DNA of 64,000 bases from Pseudoalteromonas sp. Scap06 (GCF_013394165.1 NZ_CP041330.1:496001-560000); one strand, 5' to 3'. Shown: positions 26,091-36,865, counted from the first letter of the stretch. Translations and numbers: made by a program. Notes: generated from the sequence alone by a model not told the origin.

Positions 26091-26408
26091 TTACTTACGA
26101 CGAAATAGCGCAGTAACTAACATACCAGCAGCAAATGCCAGACCAGCCGTTGCTAGTGGATTTTCAGATGCGAGTTGACGAGTCTTAGAGGTACATTCTT
26201 CTAATTTCTCGCGAGCTGCTAACTGTTTTTCGTTAAGCGTTTCTGCTGAACTGCTTGCTCCTTTACGAACACCATTTTCAGCTACCGCCGCTTTACTCGA
26301 TAATGCATCTACTGCGTCATGCGCAGCTGATGTTGCCTTATCTGTTAACGGGGCTTCAATCTCTTGTTTTGTATCAATAGGTGCTTTGCTCTTAGTTGCC
26401 GTAGCCAT
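26091..26408 (-). CDS. DUF883 family (YqjD/ElaB-like) tail-anchored protein
   Basis: 105 residues from the ATG at 26408 (AAGGA at 7 bases; the upstream TTG at 26414 would overlap it). A long amphipathic helix with Ala/Lys/Glu (DAVDALSSKAAVAENGVRKG, KTRQLASENPLATAGLAFAAGML) ends in a single C-terminal membrane helix and the tip FRRK. ElaB and YqjD of E. coli have this shape, sit in the inner membrane and bind ribosomes in stationary phase. Role here inferred. Confidence 0.8.
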   Translation of the reverse strand: MATATKSKAPIDTKQEIEAPLTDKATSAAHDAVDALSSKAAVAENGVRKGASSSAETLNEKQLAAREKLEECTSKTRQLASENPLATAGLAFAAGMLVTALFRRK

Positions 26409-26741
26409 AATCAATCCTTAATAGTTTTTAAAAGTAATTATTAAAGTGCAATGATTAAACCAGTTTTTAAATTGTTGTTTTATATTTATATTTTAATTTT
26501 AACGCTGACTTCTACGTGTTTATTGCTGTAACTATTGCGACTATGGTTTGTAATTTTTACAAACAAAAAAATTGTAATTATTCACTGTTTATTCATTAAG
26601 CAAATAATGCCAGCTAGCTAATAAAAAAAACGATAAAAAATTTTTTACTGGCTGATCAGATTTTTTACTAAACAATTCAACCGCTTTAATCTGAGCCTTA
26701 TTTTTTCAGGCTTCGCGGGGTGCTAAAGCTGGGTGACTTAC
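26409..26741. other. AT-rich spacer between the DUF883 operon and the dcw promoter
   Basis: No gene. It contains a perfect 8-bp inverted repeat, GTTTGTAA-TTT-TTACAAAC (26546-26564), about 140 bases before the DUF883 gene on its upstream side. It could be an operator. The rest is A/T runs. Confidence 0.45.
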
Positions 26742-26771
26742 TTGACAAAAAGGCTTGTCAAGCCCTAAACT
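26742..26771 (+). promoter_or_regulatory. Sigma-70 promoter of the dcw cluster (Pmra)
   Basis: A perfect -35 TTGACA (26742-26747), an 18-base spacer and -10 TAAACT (26766-26771). The -35 lies in a palindrome, CTTGACA...TGTCAAG. The first MraZ box overlaps the -10. Confidence 0.8.
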
Positions 26772-26814
26772 GGAGCACTGTGGTAAAAAGTGGTGTTTAG
26801 TGGATCAAACTGGA
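26770..26814 (+). promoter_or_regulatory. MraZ operator: five TGG boxes in 10-bp phase
   Basis: The units CTGGA, GTGGT, GTGGT, GTGGA and CTGGA have TGG at 26771, 26781, 26791, 26801 and 26811, separated by 5 bases each. MraZ of studied bacteria binds direct TGGGN repeats with 5-base spacers in its own promoter, so autorepression is expected. Confidence 0.8.
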
Positions 26815-26862
26815 TCGGGTTAATCAAAAAGTTGATTAAAATAATTTTACAATAGGCTTTTT

Positions 26863-27321
26863 ATGTTTCGTGGCGCAAGTTCACTGAGTTTGGATGATAA
26901 AGGACGTTTTGCGGTACCAACAAAGTACCGAGACACGCTATTGTCTGAAGATCAGGGAACGGTTATTTGCACTGTTGCACTCAATGAGCCTTGCCTTTGG
27001 TTATACCCTCTTGCTGAATGGTTAGAAATAGAAAGCCGTTTAGCAAAAATATCTAATATGAATCCCAGAGCGCGACGGATGCAACGTATGTTGTTAGGTA
27101 ATGCGACAGAGTATCAGCTTGATAAAAACGGTCGAATTTTGCTGGCGCCTTCTTTGCGCTCACATGCAGAACTTGGCAAAAAAATTATGCTGGTGGGCTT
27201 AATGAATAAATTTGAGATTTGGGATGAGGCGCGTTGGCACGAACAAATGTGCCAAGACACTGAGCTTGAAAGGCTTGGTGAATTTGAACCGAATGACGAT
27301 TTAGATAACTTTACCCTCTAG
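26863..27321 (+). CDS. mraZ: Transcriptional regulator MraZ
   Basis: 152 residues with two AbrB-like domains, each with the DxxGR signature: SLDDKGRFAVPTKYRD near the start and QLDKNGRILLAPSLRSH in the second half. It forms a ring oligomer that binds repeats ahead of its own gene and represses the dcw promoter. Five phased boxes at 26770-26814 fit this. First gene of the dcw cluster, 29 bases before rsmH. Confidence 0.97.
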   Translation: MFRGASSLSLDDKGRFAVPTKYRDTLLSEDQGTVICTVALNEPCLWLYPLAEWLEIESRLAKISNMNPRARRMQRMLLGNATEYQLDKNGRILLAPSLRSHAELGKKIMLVGLMNKFEIWDEARWHEQMCQDTELERLGEFEPNDDLDNFTL

Positions 27322-27350
27322 CAGCAAAACAAAAAGGCAAAAAATAGCTA

Positions 27351-28289
27351 ATGACAGCGCAATTTGAACACGTATCCGTATTAATGGACGAAACCATAGA
27401 TGCACTTGCAATTAAGCCAGACGGCATTTACATGGATGGCACCTTTGGACGTGGCGGACACTCAGGGCAAATATTAGCGCGCTTGGGCGACGCTGGTCGC
27501 TTGCAGGCTATTGATCAAGATCCACAAGCGATAAAGTCAGCAGAAAAGTTTGCCGACGATTCACGTTTTTCAATTGCTCATTCACGATTCTCGAAACTAT
27601 ACGAAGTTGCTGAGCAAAACGATCTTATTGGTAAAGTTGATGGCATTTTACTTGATATTGGTGTGTCGTCACCGCAGTTAGATGACGCCGCTCGTGGCTT
27701 TAGTTTTATGAAAGACGGCCCGCTTGATATGCGAATGGATCCAAGCACAGGCCGTAGCGCTGCGCAGTGGTTAGCTGAGGCAGAACTAGATGACATTACC
27801 CATGTGATCAAAAAGCTAGGTGAAGAAAAATTTGGTAAGCGCATTGCACACAAGATATTGGAAGTGCGTGAACATACGCCAATTACTACCACTAAACAGC
27901 TCGCAGATTTAGTTGATGAAGCAGTACCTGTTAAAGATAAGTTTAAACATCCTGCAACGCGCACGTTTCAGGCAATTCGTATTTATATCAATAGCGAGTT
28001 AGAGGAAATTCAAACTGCATTACAAGCGGCGATTAAAGTTCTTAAGCCGGGTGGTCGCTTAGTTGTTATTTCTTTTCACTCTTTAGAAGATCGCATTGTA
28101 AAACAATTTATTAAAAAACAGAGTAAGGGAGAAGCGATACCCAGAGGTCTGCCTTTAACCGACGCACAAATAAATAAAAATCTGACGTTAAAAGCAGTGG
28201 GTAAAGCTATTAAACCAAGTGCTGATGAAGTGGCGCGCAATCCACGCTCTCGCAGCTCAGTACTAAGGATTGCACAGAGGTTGGGATGA
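27351..28289 (+). CDS. rsmH: 16S rRNA (cytosine1402-N4)-methyltransferase RsmH
   Basis: 312 residues. SAM-binding segment [47 protein letters not shown] and the C-terminal [19 protein letters not shown] end ([23 protein letters not shown]). It methylates N4 of C1402; with RsmI, also in this window, it makes the m4Cm at that position. It overlaps ftsL by four bases. Confidence 0.97.
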   Translation: MTAQFEHVSVLMDETIDALAIKPDGIYMDGTFGRGGHSGQILARLGDAGRLQAIDQDPQAIKSAEKFADDSRFSIAHSRFSKLYEVAEQNDLIGKVDGILLDIGVSSPQLDDAARGFSFMKDGPLDMRMDPSTGRSAAQWLAEAELDDITHVIKKLGEEKFGKRIAHKILEVREHTPITTTKQLADLVDEAVPVKDKFKHPATRTFQAIRIYINSELEEIQTALQAAIKVLKPGGRLVVISFHSLEDRIVKQFIKKQSKGEAIPRGLPLTDAQINKNLTLKAVGKAIKPSADEVARNPRSRSSVLRIAQRLG

Positions 28290-28612
28290 GTAAAAAAGCG
28301 AGTTATCGCCAACCCAATCTATTTATTGAAATAATTAAAGGCCTAGGTGCAAACAAGATCACCTTGGCCTTGTTGGTTGTGATATTCGCATCAAGTTTGA
28401 GCGTAGTACAGGTAACCCACTTATCTCGTGCGCAATTAATTGAGCAAGATTCGTTACTGCAAGAGCGTGATGAACTGGATTTAGAGTGGCGTTATTTTTT
28501 AGTGGAAGAAGAATTTTATTCACAACATGCACGCATTGAAGAAGTGGCAACGTCACAATTAGAAATGAAGCGGCCAACCAGCCAAGATGAGCAGGTAATC
28601 ATATTACAATGA
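28286..28612 (+). CDS. ftsL: Cell division protein FtsL
   Basis: 108 residues: short cytoplasmic start, one membrane helix ([23 protein letters not shown]) and a periplasmic coiled coil ([31 protein letters not shown]). It joins FtsB and FtsQ in the divisome. Overlaps rsmH and ftsI by four bases each. Confidence 0.93.
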   Translation: MSKKASYRQPNLFIEIIKGLGANKITLALLVVIFASSLSVVQVTHLSRAQLIEQDSLLQERDELDLEWRYFLVEEEFYSQHARIEEVATSQLEMKRPTSQDEQVIILQ

Positions 28613-30426
28613 GAACGCGAGGCAAAAAACCAGTCAACAACCTAATCGCATGGCGCTTTATTTTGGTGTGCGTGGTGATTTTTTTAGTGTTTGTGACTTT
28701 GGTATCGCGTGCTGCGTATTTGCAAGTAATTGAACCCGATAAGGCCCGCTCCGAAAGTGACAAGCGTACGGTACGTGTTGAAAAATTGCATGTGCAACGC
28801 GGCATGATCTTCGATCGTAACGGTAAAGAGTTAGCAGTTAGTGTACCTGTAGTCAGTGTGTATGCCGATCCTAAAGCTTTGCATAAATCACTGGTGAGCA
28901 AAGTACTCAGACAAGCCCGCAAAAATGGTGAAGATCAGCAAACTCTGCGTGAAAATGTCGCTGAGTTAAACAAGCGTACCGCCCTGTATTATAAAAACGA
29001 TTTGCGCTGGCGTGAACTTGCCGATGTACTGCGTATTGATCCGAGCAAAATTAATACCCGACTACTTGATGATCCTACTCGTCGCTTTGTTTACTTAAAA
29101 CGCCAAGTTACTCCAGCTGTTGCTAATTACATTGGCGATTTACGCCTGCCGGGTATTCACCTTTTAGATGAATCAAAACGCTATTACCCTGCCGGTGAGG
29201 TCAGTGCGCATATCATTGGTTTTACTAATATCGATGGCAAAGGCATTGAAGGCATAGAAAAGCTTTACGAAAATGCACTCACAGGTGAAGAAGGCCGACG
29301 TACGATTCGAAAAGATGCCCAAGGACGTGAAGTTGAAGTGCTTGATGAGCGCGAGCGAGTAGAGCCTGAGAGTATTCAACTAAGTATTGATCAGCGTATT
29401 CAGGCGATTGCCTACAAAGCGGTTAAATCAGCGGTATTAACTTACAAGGCCACTTCAGGCTCAGCCATGGTGGTTGATGTTAAAACTGGTGAAGTTTTGG
29501 CTATGGTAAATAGTCCTTCATTTAATCCTAACAATTTAAGCGGTGCGGCTCCTCATAAGCGTCGTAACCGTGCAATTACCGATTTGTTTGAACCCGGCTC
29601 AACTGTTAAGCCTCTAGCCATTTTAGCTGGATTAGACTACGGCACAATCCAACCGGATGACAAAGTTGATACCTACCCAGGCTGGATGCGTTTAGGGGGC
29701 AGCTTAGTACAAGATACCCGTAATCATGGTGAAATGACGCTGCGCGAAATTTTAAAATACTCCAGTAATATGGGCGTAACAAAAATAAGCCAAACCGTAC
29801 CCAAAGACTATTTTGTTGGTCTTTACCAAAAGGTGGGTTTTGGCAGTGATAGTGGTACCGGCATGGTCGGGGAAAGTAGTGGTTTATTTTACCCAAATCG
29901 TCGTTGGTCAGATCACGAAATTGCCGCACTTTCGTTTGGTTACAATATTGCCGTGAGTACCGCGCAAATGGCTCGTTTTTACGCCATGTTAGGCGCAGGT
30001 GGGGTTAACCGCCCACTCACTGTACTAAAGCAAGACTCTATACCTGAAGGTGAACGTGTTTTTCAGCAACAAGATGTTGAAGCTGTAGTTCATATGATGG
30101 AAAGCGTATTTGAAGAAGGTGGTACTGCACGTCGTATTAAAGTTGATGGCTACCGTGCAGCTGGTAAAACAGGTACTTCTAAAAAGGCCGCAGCGGGTGG
30201 TTATGGTGACGAATATGTGGGTTACTTTGCGGGTATTGCCCCAGCAAGTAATCCGCGATTAGCTGTTGTGGTATTGATCAACGAGCCCGGTGGAGATGTT
30301 TATTATGGCGGCGCAACGGCAGGTCCGGCGTTTGCAGAAATAATCTCTAATTCATTAAGAATTTTAAACGTTGCCCCAGACAAAGACTCTGTGGCATACG
30401 TGAAGGGCAAAGATGATGGTGCGTGA
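28609..30426 (+). CDS. ftsI: Peptidoglycan transpeptidase FtsI (PBP3)
   Basis: 605 residues. One N-terminal membrane anchor (about 14-34), a pedestal domain (VQRGMIFDRNGKELAVSVPV) and a transpeptidase domain with the SxxK box STVK (S331, K334), SSN further on and KTGT (520-523). It crosslinks septal peptidoglycan in the periplasm with FtsW. The start overlaps ftsL and the last 14 bases overlap murE. Confidence 0.97.
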   Translation: MRTRGKKPVNNLIAWRFILVCVVIFLVFVTLVSRAAYLQVIEPDKARSESDKRTVRVEKLHVQRGMIFDRNGKELAVSVPVVSVYADPKALHKSLVSKVLRQARKNGEDQQTLRENVAELNKRTALYYKNDLRWRELADVLRIDPSKINTRLLDDPTRRFVYLKRQVTPAVANYIGDLRLPGIHLLDESKRYYPAGEVSAHIIGFTNIDGKGIEGIEKLYENALTGEEGRRTIRKDAQGREVEVLDERERVEPESIQLSIDQRIQAIAYKAVKSAVLTYKATSGSAMVVDVKTGEVLAMVNSPSFNPNNLSGAAPHKRRNRAITDLFEPGSTVKPLAILAGLDYGTIQPDDKVDTYPGWMRLGGSLVQDTRNHGEMTLREILKYSSNMGVTKISQTVPKDYFVGLYQKVGFGSDSGTGMVGESSGLFYPNRRWSDHEIAALSFGYNIAVSTAQMARFYAMLGAGGVNRPLTVLKQDSIPEGERVFQQQDVEAVVHMMESVFEEGGTARRIKVDGYRAAGKTGTSKKAAAGGYGDEYVGYFAGIAPASNPRLAVVVLINEPGGDVYYGGATAGPAFAEIISNSLRILNVAPDKDSVAYVKGKDDGA

Positions 30427-31897
30427 TTTACATTCAATTTTAAAACATTTAGAAATAGACGCAGCGCGTTTAATGGTAAACGAGTTGCGTTTAGACAGCC
30501 GCGATGTAAAACCAGGTGATGTGTTTGTGGCAATAAAAGGTCATCAGCTTGATGGCGGACAGTTTATTGATAAAGCAATTGAAAATGGTGCCAGTGCAAT
30601 TATTGCCGACAGACTGTGTGAGTTTGAAAGTGATTTTGAGCCGCTTTATTTAGTCTCAGAGCTAAATAAAAAGTTACCTGTATTAGCGAGTAAATTTTAC
30701 CAACAACCTAGCCTAGAACTAGATTTAGTTGGCGTAACAGGTACTAATGGTAAGTCGACTACTACCGCAATGATTGCTCATTTAGCACAGTTTTGTCATA
30801 CCCAAGCCGCAATCATAGGCACGCTCGGTTATGGCCATCCAGATAATTTAACACCGCTGCAAAATACCACGCCCTCAAGTGTGGATTTACAGCATATTTT
30901 AAGTGACTTAAAAGAGCAGCAACACCGCTTAGTAGCGATGGAAGTATCATCGCATGGTCTAGTGCAGCACCGTGTTGATCAGTGCCATTTCAAAGCGGCG
31001 GTATTTACTAACCTATCTCGTGATCATCTAGATTATCATGGTGACATGGATAGTTACGGTGATGCCAAATTGATGCTGTTTCGTGATTTTGATGCTGCCA
31101 ATGTCATTCTTAACCAAGATGACGGACAAGCAGAGCAATGGATTGAAAAATATAGCTTTAATAAACTAATTTGTTATGGCCGTAAAAACTTAGCTCCTAA
31201 AAACGCTCAGTTTGTGTATTTTTCTGATGTTAGCTATTCGGCAACCGGTATTTCGGCGCAATTAACTACAAGTTGGGGTGATATTGCCATAAAGTCACCG
31301 TTATATGGTGAATTTAATCTATACAATTTGACCGCTGCTTTAGCCACATTATTAGCACTGGGTTATCCATTGGCGCAATTAGTGGCAGGGTGTGAGTATT
31401 TGCAACCTGTAGCAGGCAGAATGCAAGCATTTACAGCGCCAAATATGCCTACTTGCGTAGTTGATTATGCACATACGCCTGATGCACTCGCACTAGCGTT
31501 ACAAGCGCTGCAACAACATGTACCAGGTGGAGTGAGTTGTGTGTTTGGTTGTGGTGGTGATAGAGATAAAGGTAAACGTGTACTAATGGCACAAGCCGCT
31601 GAGCAGTTTGCAGACAAAGTGATCATTACCAGTGACAACCCGCGCTCTGAAGATCCTAATGAAATTATTAATGATGTAGCTGCAGGATTAACACACCCAC
31701 AAAACGCCCATTTAGAGGCCGACCGTGATGCTGCGATACAATTTGCTATAGATAACGCAAAAGCCGGTGAGGTTATTTTAATTGCCGGTAAAGGGCATGA
31801 AGACTATCAAATTATAGGTAACAAACGCATTGATTTTTGCGACCGCCAATTTGTACAACAACAATTAAAACAAGCAGTAAGAGGGTCTCAAGCATGA
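30413..31897 (+). CDS. murE: UDP-MurNAc-L-Ala-D-Glu:meso-diaminopimelate ligase
   Basis: 494 residues. Mur ligase ATP loop GVTGTNGKSTTT and the DNPR motif (TSDNPRSEDP), the signature for meso-diaminopimelate rather than lysine. The N-terminal domain contains VFVAIKGHQLDGGQFI. Adds the third stem residue in the cytoplasm. The ATG at 30413 lies inside the end of ftsI; a second ATG follows at 30416. Confidence 0.97.
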   Translation: MMVRDLHSILKHLEIDAARLMVNELRLDSRDVKPGDVFVAIKGHQLDGGQFIDKAIENGASAIIADRLCEFESDFEPLYLVSELNKKLPVLASKFYQQPSLELDLVGVTGTNGKSTTTAMIAHLAQFCHTQAAIIGTLGYGHPDNLTPLQNTTPSSVDLQHILSDLKEQQHRLVAMEVSSHGLVQHRVDQCHFKAAVFTNLSRDHLDYHGDMDSYGDAKLMLFRDFDAANVILNQDDGQAEQWIEKYSFNKLICYGRKNLAPKNAQFVYFSDVSYSATGISAQLTTSWGDIAIKSPLYGEFNLYNLTAALATLLALGYPLAQLVAGCEYLQPVAGRMQAFTAPNMPTCVVDYAHTPDALALALQALQQHVPGGVSCVFGCGGDRDKGKRVLMAQAAEQFADKVIITSDNPRSEDPNEIINDVAAGLTHPQNAHLEADRDAAIQFAIDNAKAGEVILIAGKGHEDYQIIGNKRIDFCDRQFVQQQLKQAVRGSQA

Positions 31898-33276
31898 TCC
31901 CAATGGATTTTGATTGGCTAGCTAATGTGCTAGCAACCGATTATCAAGGTGATAATCGTCAAGTAATAAATATAAACACCGATACCCGTACTTTATGTGA
32001 TGGTGAAGTGTTTTTGGCACTTAAAGGCCCTAACTTTGATGGTCATAAGTTTATTGAGCAAGCAAAACAAAAAGGTGCTATTGGAGTCATTGTCGATCAC
32101 GCTGTTGATACCGACATTGCTCAATTTGTAGTTGCCGATACCCGTATTGCATTAGGCACAATTGGAACAGCGGTTATGGCGCAAGTTGCACCTAAAACTA
32201 TCGCTATTACTGGCAGTGTAGGTAAAACCACAGTTAAAGAAATGTGTGCCGCTATTTTATCAAGTAAAGGGGATGTTTTAGCGACTAAAGGCAACTTCAA
32301 TAATGATATTGGCGTGCCTCTTACCTTATTGAGATTAGAGCCACAGCATCGTTATGCTGTTATTGAACTCGGTGCAAACCATATTGGTGAAATTGCCTAC
32401 ACTACCGCCATGACCAAACCGGATGTTGCCGTGGTATGTAATGTTGCCGCGGCACATTTAGAAGGTTTTGGTAGCTTACAAGGGGTAGCACAAGCCAAAG
32501 GCGAAATTTACGATGGTTTAAAAGACGATGGCATTGCCATTGTTAATTGCGATAGCGAGTTTAGTCAGTATTGGCTTGATAAATTAGCAGCGCGAAAGGT
32601 TAAATGTTTTTCTAGCAGTGAAAAACTGGATATTTGGGCTGAGGACATCAGCCTAGATGCACAAGCTCGAGCAAGCTTTATGTTATGTACCAAACAACAC
32701 AGAGTTCCGGTTACGTTAGCATTGCCAGGCAAGCATAATATTAGCAACGCGCTTATTGCTGCGGCATTAACCAGTGAGTTTGACGTGTCACTTGAAGAAA
32801 TTGCCAGCGCCCTAGCGACCATGGATGAAGTTAAAGGGCGGGTTAACCTGATTGAAGCTAGTGATTCACTCACCATTATTGATGATACTTATAATGCCAA
32901 CGTTAAATCGGTAAAAGCGGCGATTGATTTACTTAGCGATATTCAAGGTCATCGTATTTTGGCTCTCGGTGATATGGGGGAGCTTGGTGAAGATGCTCGT
33001 AAGTATCATCAAGAAGTGGGCGAATATGCATTAGCGCAAGGCATTGATGAGCTATTTACACTCGGTGTATTAAGTAAGTCAGCAAGTGATGTATTTGAGC
33101 TGCCTAATCGTCACTTTTCAAATCGTGAGCAAATGCTGCAGCAAATTCAAAACAGTATTAGCAAAGTAGATAAAAAAATTACCCTTGTCGTGAAAGGATC
33201 ACGCAGTTCTCGCATGGAGCTTTTAGTAACCGATTTAGTTAATGGCCAGCAACAAGCCATCAATGGAGTATCATAA
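31894..33276 (+). CDS. murF: UDP-MurNAc-tripeptide:D-Ala-D-Ala ligase
   Basis: 460 residues from the ATG at 31894, which overlaps the murE TGA (ATGA) and has GAGGG upstream. The longer frame from 31837 would lie inside murE. ATP loop [14 protein letters not shown]; also [22 protein letters not shown] and [19 protein letters not shown]. Completes the UDP-MurNAc-pentapeptide. Confidence 0.97.
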   Translation: MIPMDFDWLANVLATDYQGDNRQVININTDTRTLCDGEVFLALKGPNFDGHKFIEQAKQKGAIGVIVDHAVDTDIAQFVVADTRIALGTIGTAVMAQVAPKTIAITGSVGKTTVKEMCAAILSSKGDVLATKGNFNNDIGVPLTLLRLEPQHRYAVIELGANHIGEIAYTTAMTKPDVAVVCNVAAAHLEGFGSLQGVAQAKGEIYDGLKDDGIAIVNCDSEFSQYWLDKLAARKVKCFSSSEKLDIWAEDISLDAQARASFMLCTKQHRVPVTLALPGKHNISNALIAAALTSEFDVSLEEIASALATMDEVKGRVNLIEASDSLTIIDDTYNANVKSVKAAIDLLSDIQGHRILALGDMGELGEDARKYHQEVGEYALAQGIDELFTLGVLSKSASDVFELPNRHFSNREQMLQQIQNSISKVDKKITLVVKGSRSSRMELLVTDLVNGQQQAINGVS

Positions 33277-34358
33277 TGTTAGTTTGGCTGGCTGAGTATT
33301 TAACTCAATATTATAGTGGCTTTAATGTTTTTTCGTATTTAACTCTTCGTGCCATTTTAGGTATTTTGACCGCATTAATTATGTCGCTTTATTTGGGGCC
33401 AAAGTTAATTCGTGGTTTACAGCGCATGCAAATTGGACAAACAGTACGTGATGATGGTCCGCAATCGCATTTGTCTAAATCGGGTACGCCGACCATGGGT
33501 GGCTTACTTATTTTAGCGGCAATATTCACCAGCACTTTATTGTGGGCTGATTTGTCTAATAAATACGTATGGGCCACATTATTTGTGATTGGTTCATTGG
33601 GGATTGTTGGCTTTATTGACGATTACCGCAAAGTGATCCGTAAAGACCCAAAAGGACTGATTGCTAAGTGGAAGTATTTTTGGCAATCAGTAATTGCATT
33701 GGTTGTAGCAACTGCACTTTACATGACCAGTACCCAAGCGACAGAGACATCTCTTGTTGTACCATTTTTTAAAGATGTACTACCACAGCTAGGACTGTTT
33801 TATATCGTAATCACGTATTTTGCATTAGTGGGCACCTCAAACGCGGTAAACTTAACCGACGGACTAGATGGCTTAGCTATTGTGCCAACAATTTTAGTGG
33901 CTGCAGCGCTGGCCATTATTGCTTATTTAACCGGTAATATTAACTTTTCAGCTTATTTACACATTCCGCATTTGCCACTTGCCAGTGAATTGGTAGTGGT
34001 GTGTACCGCTATTGTGGGTGCAGGGTTAGGCTTTTTATGGTTTAACACCTACCCAGCCCAAGTGTTTATGGGCGATGTAGGCTCGTTAGCTCTAGGTGGT
34101 GCATTAGGTATTATTGCTGTGCTGGTTCGCCAAGAGCTATTACTTATTATTATGGGGGGCGTGTTTGTAATGGAAGCGCTATCGGTAATTTTACAAGTTG
34201 GCTCTTATAAATTGCGCGGCCAACGTATTTTTAAAATGGCGCCGATTCACCATCACTACGAACTTAAAGGATGGCCAGAGCCACGCGTTATTGTGCGCTT
34301 TTGGATAATTTCTATTGTGCTGGTGCTCGCTGGCCTTGCGACATTAAAGATCCGATAA
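33276..34358 (+). CDS. mraY: Phospho-MurNAc-pentapeptide translocase MraY
   Basis: 360 residues with about ten membrane helices. Conserved cytoplasmic segments are [44 protein letters not shown] and [15 protein letters not shown]. It moves phospho-MurNAc-pentapeptide onto undecaprenyl phosphate to make lipid I. Begins one base into the murF stop. Confidence 0.98.
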   Translation: MLVWLAEYLTQYYSGFNVFSYLTLRAILGILTALIMSLYLGPKLIRGLQRMQIGQTVRDDGPQSHLSKSGTPTMGGLLILAAIFTSTLLWADLSNKYVWATLFVIGSLGIVGFIDDYRKVIRKDPKGLIAKWKYFWQSVIALVVATALYMTSTQATETSLVVPFFKDVLPQLGLFYIVITYFALVGTSNAVNLTDGLDGLAIVPTILVAAALAIIAYLTGNINFSAYLHIPHLPLASELVVVCTAIVGAGLGFLWFNTYPAQVFMGDVGSLALGGALGIIAVLVRQELLLIIMGGVFVMEALSVILQVGSYKLRGQRIFKMAPIHHHYELKGWPEPRVIVRFWIISIVLVLAGLATLKIR

Positions 34359-35693
34359 ATGCAGTATTTAAACGAGATAAAAAATAAACAAATAACAGTG
34401 CTCGGGCTCGGTGTAACCGGTCTGGGCATTGTGCGCTTTTTATTATCTCAAGGAATACAGCCCAATGTAGTCGATAGCCGAGAAAATCCTCCCGGTGTTG
34501 ATTGGCTCAAGCAACATGCCGCTAATTTAAATACTCACTTTGGTGATTTAAATAATGCGGCACTCAGTGCTTGCGATATGATCATTATTAGTCCTGGGCT
34601 AAGTTTAAAAACCCCTGCGGTTGCACAGGCAATGAATGCAGGTGTAGAAATAATTGGTGATGTTGAGCTATTTGCCCGCATTAACACTAAACCAGTTGTT
34701 GCGGTAACAGGTTCAAATGGTAAATCAACGGTAGTAACCCTTGCTTATGAAGTATTAAAAACCGCAGGGTATAAAGTAGCACTGGGCGGCAATATTGGCA
34801 CAGCTGTACTGGATTTACTTGACGGTGACTTTGATGTGTTTGTACTGGAGCTGTCTAGTTTTCAGCTTGATACCACTGACAGCTTAAAGGCTAGCAGTGC
34901 AACCGTGCTAAATATTTCAGAAGATCATCTCGATCGCTATGATAGCTATCAAGCTTATATAGATTCAAAATTGAGTATATATGAAGGCACTGAACTTTTA
35001 GTTATTAATGCTGACGATAGACAAACACACCCAGTGAGTAGCACGTTAGCATCACAAGTTAGCTTTGGAGAAACGCAAGGCGATTACCACTTAGCGCAGC
35101 ATAATAACGAAGCGCACTTTATGGTAAAGGGCGAAGCTTATTTACCAGTAAGTACCTTAGCTGTTGTTGGTAAGCATAACTATTTAAACACATTGGCAGT
35201 AATGGCGTTACTCAGTCCGTTTGAAATAACTAAAGCGCATTATAAAACTGCATTATCTCAATTTAATGGCTTGGCACATCGTTGTCAGTTTGTGGGTGAG
35301 CTTAATAGCGTTAAGTATTTCAATGACTCTAAAGCCACCAATGTAGGCGCAACAATAGCGGCCATTGATAGTTTAGCGGGTAAGCAACAAAACTTAGTGG
35401 TTATTGCTGGTGGTGATGCCAAAGGCGCGGATTTAGAGGCACTTAAACCTTATGTTGAGCAACACGTTAAAGCCCTCATTTGCTTTGGTAAAGATGCAAA
35501 AGAGTTAGTGGCACTAACTGCTAAAGGTCATTTAACCACTAACATGTCTGAAGCTGTGGCGCTTGCTAAACAATTAAGTACGTCAGGCGATACGGTTTTA
35601 TTAGCCCCAGCCTGCGCCAGTATAGATATGTACAACAACTATATGCAGCGCGGCGATGATTTTGTGCATTGTGTATTGCAGGAGCTGCCATGA
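34359..35693 (+). CDS. murD: UDP-MurNAc-L-Ala:D-glutamate ligase
   Basis: 444 residues. Rossmann-type start VLGLGVTGLGIVRFL, ATP loop VTGSNGKSTVVTL, and FNDSKATNVGATIAAID with the C-terminal SFGKDA-type segment (CFGKDAKELVAL). Adds D-glutamate in the cytoplasm. It starts directly after mraY with no spacer and overlaps ftsW by four bases. Confidence 0.97.
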   Translation: MQYLNEIKNKQITVLGLGVTGLGIVRFLLSQGIQPNVVDSRENPPGVDWLKQHAANLNTHFGDLNNAALSACDMIIISPGLSLKTPAVAQAMNAGVEIIGDVELFARINTKPVVAVTGSNGKSTVVTLAYEVLKTAGYKVALGGNIGTAVLDLLDGDFDVFVLELSSFQLDTTDSLKASSATVLNISEDHLDRYDSYQAYIDSKLSIYEGTELLVINADDRQTHPVSSTLASQVSFGETQGDYHLAQHNNEAHFMVKGEAYLPVSTLAVVGKHNYLNTLAVMALLSPFEITKAHYKTALSQFNGLAHRCQFVGELNSVKYFNDSKATNVGATIAAIDSLAGKQQNLVVIAGGDAKGADLEALKPYVEQHVKALICFGKDAKELVALTAKGHLTTNMSEAVALAKQLSTSGDTVLLAPACASIDMYNNYMQRGDDFVHCVLQELP

Positions 35694-36865
35694 TAGCTTT
35701 TGCGGATATTAAAGAGGCATTTACTCCTAAACCTTCGGCGCAGCTTTATGATGTGCCGCTCCTTTATTGCATGTTAATGCTAATAGGGGTGGGCTTTGTG
35801 ATGGTAACCAGTGCTTCAATGCCGACGGCCGATAGGCTGTTTGGCAACATTTATCATTTTACTATCCGCCACGGTATTTTTTTAGGGCTCTCGTTTTGTT
35901 TATTTTGCATTAGTACTCAAGTACCTATGTCGTGGTGGAAAAAAGCTAACCCCTACTTATTACTAATCGGCTTAGTGTTGTTATTGGTAGTGCTAATTGT
36001 GGGGCGAGAAGTGAATGGTTCGACCCGCTGGATACCTATAGGGCCATTTAATATTCAGGCTTCCGAGCTCGCTAAGTTATTCTTTTTTAGTTATATCGCT
36101 GGCTATTTAGTGCGTAAGCGCAGTGAAGTACAAGAAAACATTAAAGGCTTTGCAAAACCTATTGCGGTATTTGCCGTTTATGCAGCGCTTATTTTAATGC
36201 AGCCAGATTTAGGAACCGTGGTGGTGATGTTTGTTACTACAGTTGGTTTATTGTTTTTAGCCGGTGCCAAGCTTTGGCAATTTTTTGCACTTATTTTAAC
36301 CGGTATTGCGCTGGTAGTTGGGCTGATTGTGTTTGAGCCCTATCGCATGGCGCGTGTGGTGGGTTTTTTAGAACCTTGGGATGACCCTTTTGGTAAAGGT
36401 TATCAATTAGTGCAATCACTGATGGCTTATAGTCAAGGTGATTGGTTTGGCCAAGGCTTAGGTAATAGCGTACAAAAATTACAATATTTACCGGAAGCAC
36501 ACACCGATTTTATTTTTGCCGTGATTGCTGAAGAACTTGGTTTTATGGGCGTGTTGAGTATTTTAATGGTATTAGGAACATTAGTATTTAGAGCGCTACT
36601 AATTGGCCAAAATGCGCTTAAAAACGGTAAAGAATATGAAGGCTATTTAGCTTTAGCTATCGGTATTTGGTTTGCATTTCAAACTATGGTTAATGTAGGC
36701 GCCAGTGCCGGTATATTACCAACCAAAGGACTAACCCTACCGTTTATTTCCTATGGTGGCTCAAGTTTATTAATGATGACCATAGCCACTGGTATTTTAT
36801 TACGGGTAGATTTTGAAACGAAGATGGCAACCAAACAGGCCACGTCGGGGGGAGCTAAACGATGA
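35690..36865 (+). CDS. ftsW: Peptidoglycan glycosyltransferase FtsW
   Basis: 391 residues from the ATG at 35690, which has GGAG upstream and overlaps the murD TGA. SEDS family with about ten helices: GREVNGSTRWIPIGPFNIQASELAKLF, QPDLGTVVVM, EAHTDFIFAVIAEELGF and TLPFISYGGSSLL. It polymerises lipid II at the septum with FtsI. Overlaps murG by four bases. Confidence 0.97.
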   Translation: MIAFADIKEAFTPKPSAQLYDVPLLYCMLMLIGVGFVMVTSASMPTADRLFGNIYHFTIRHGIFLGLSFCLFCISTQVPMSWWKKANPYLLLIGLVLLLVVLIVGREVNGSTRWIPIGPFNIQASELAKLFFFSYIAGYLVRKRSEVQENIKGFAKPIAVFAVYAALILMQPDLGTVVVMFVTTVGLLFLAGAKLWQFFALILTGIALVVGLIVFEPYRMARVVGFLEPWDDPFGKGYQLVQSLMAYSQGDWFGQGLGNSVQKLQYLPEAHTDFIFAVIAEELGFMGVLSILMVLGTLVFRALLIGQNALKNGKEYEGYLALAIGIWFAFQTMVNVGASAGILPTKGLTLPFISYGGSSLLMMTIATGILLRVDFETKMATKQATSGGAKR

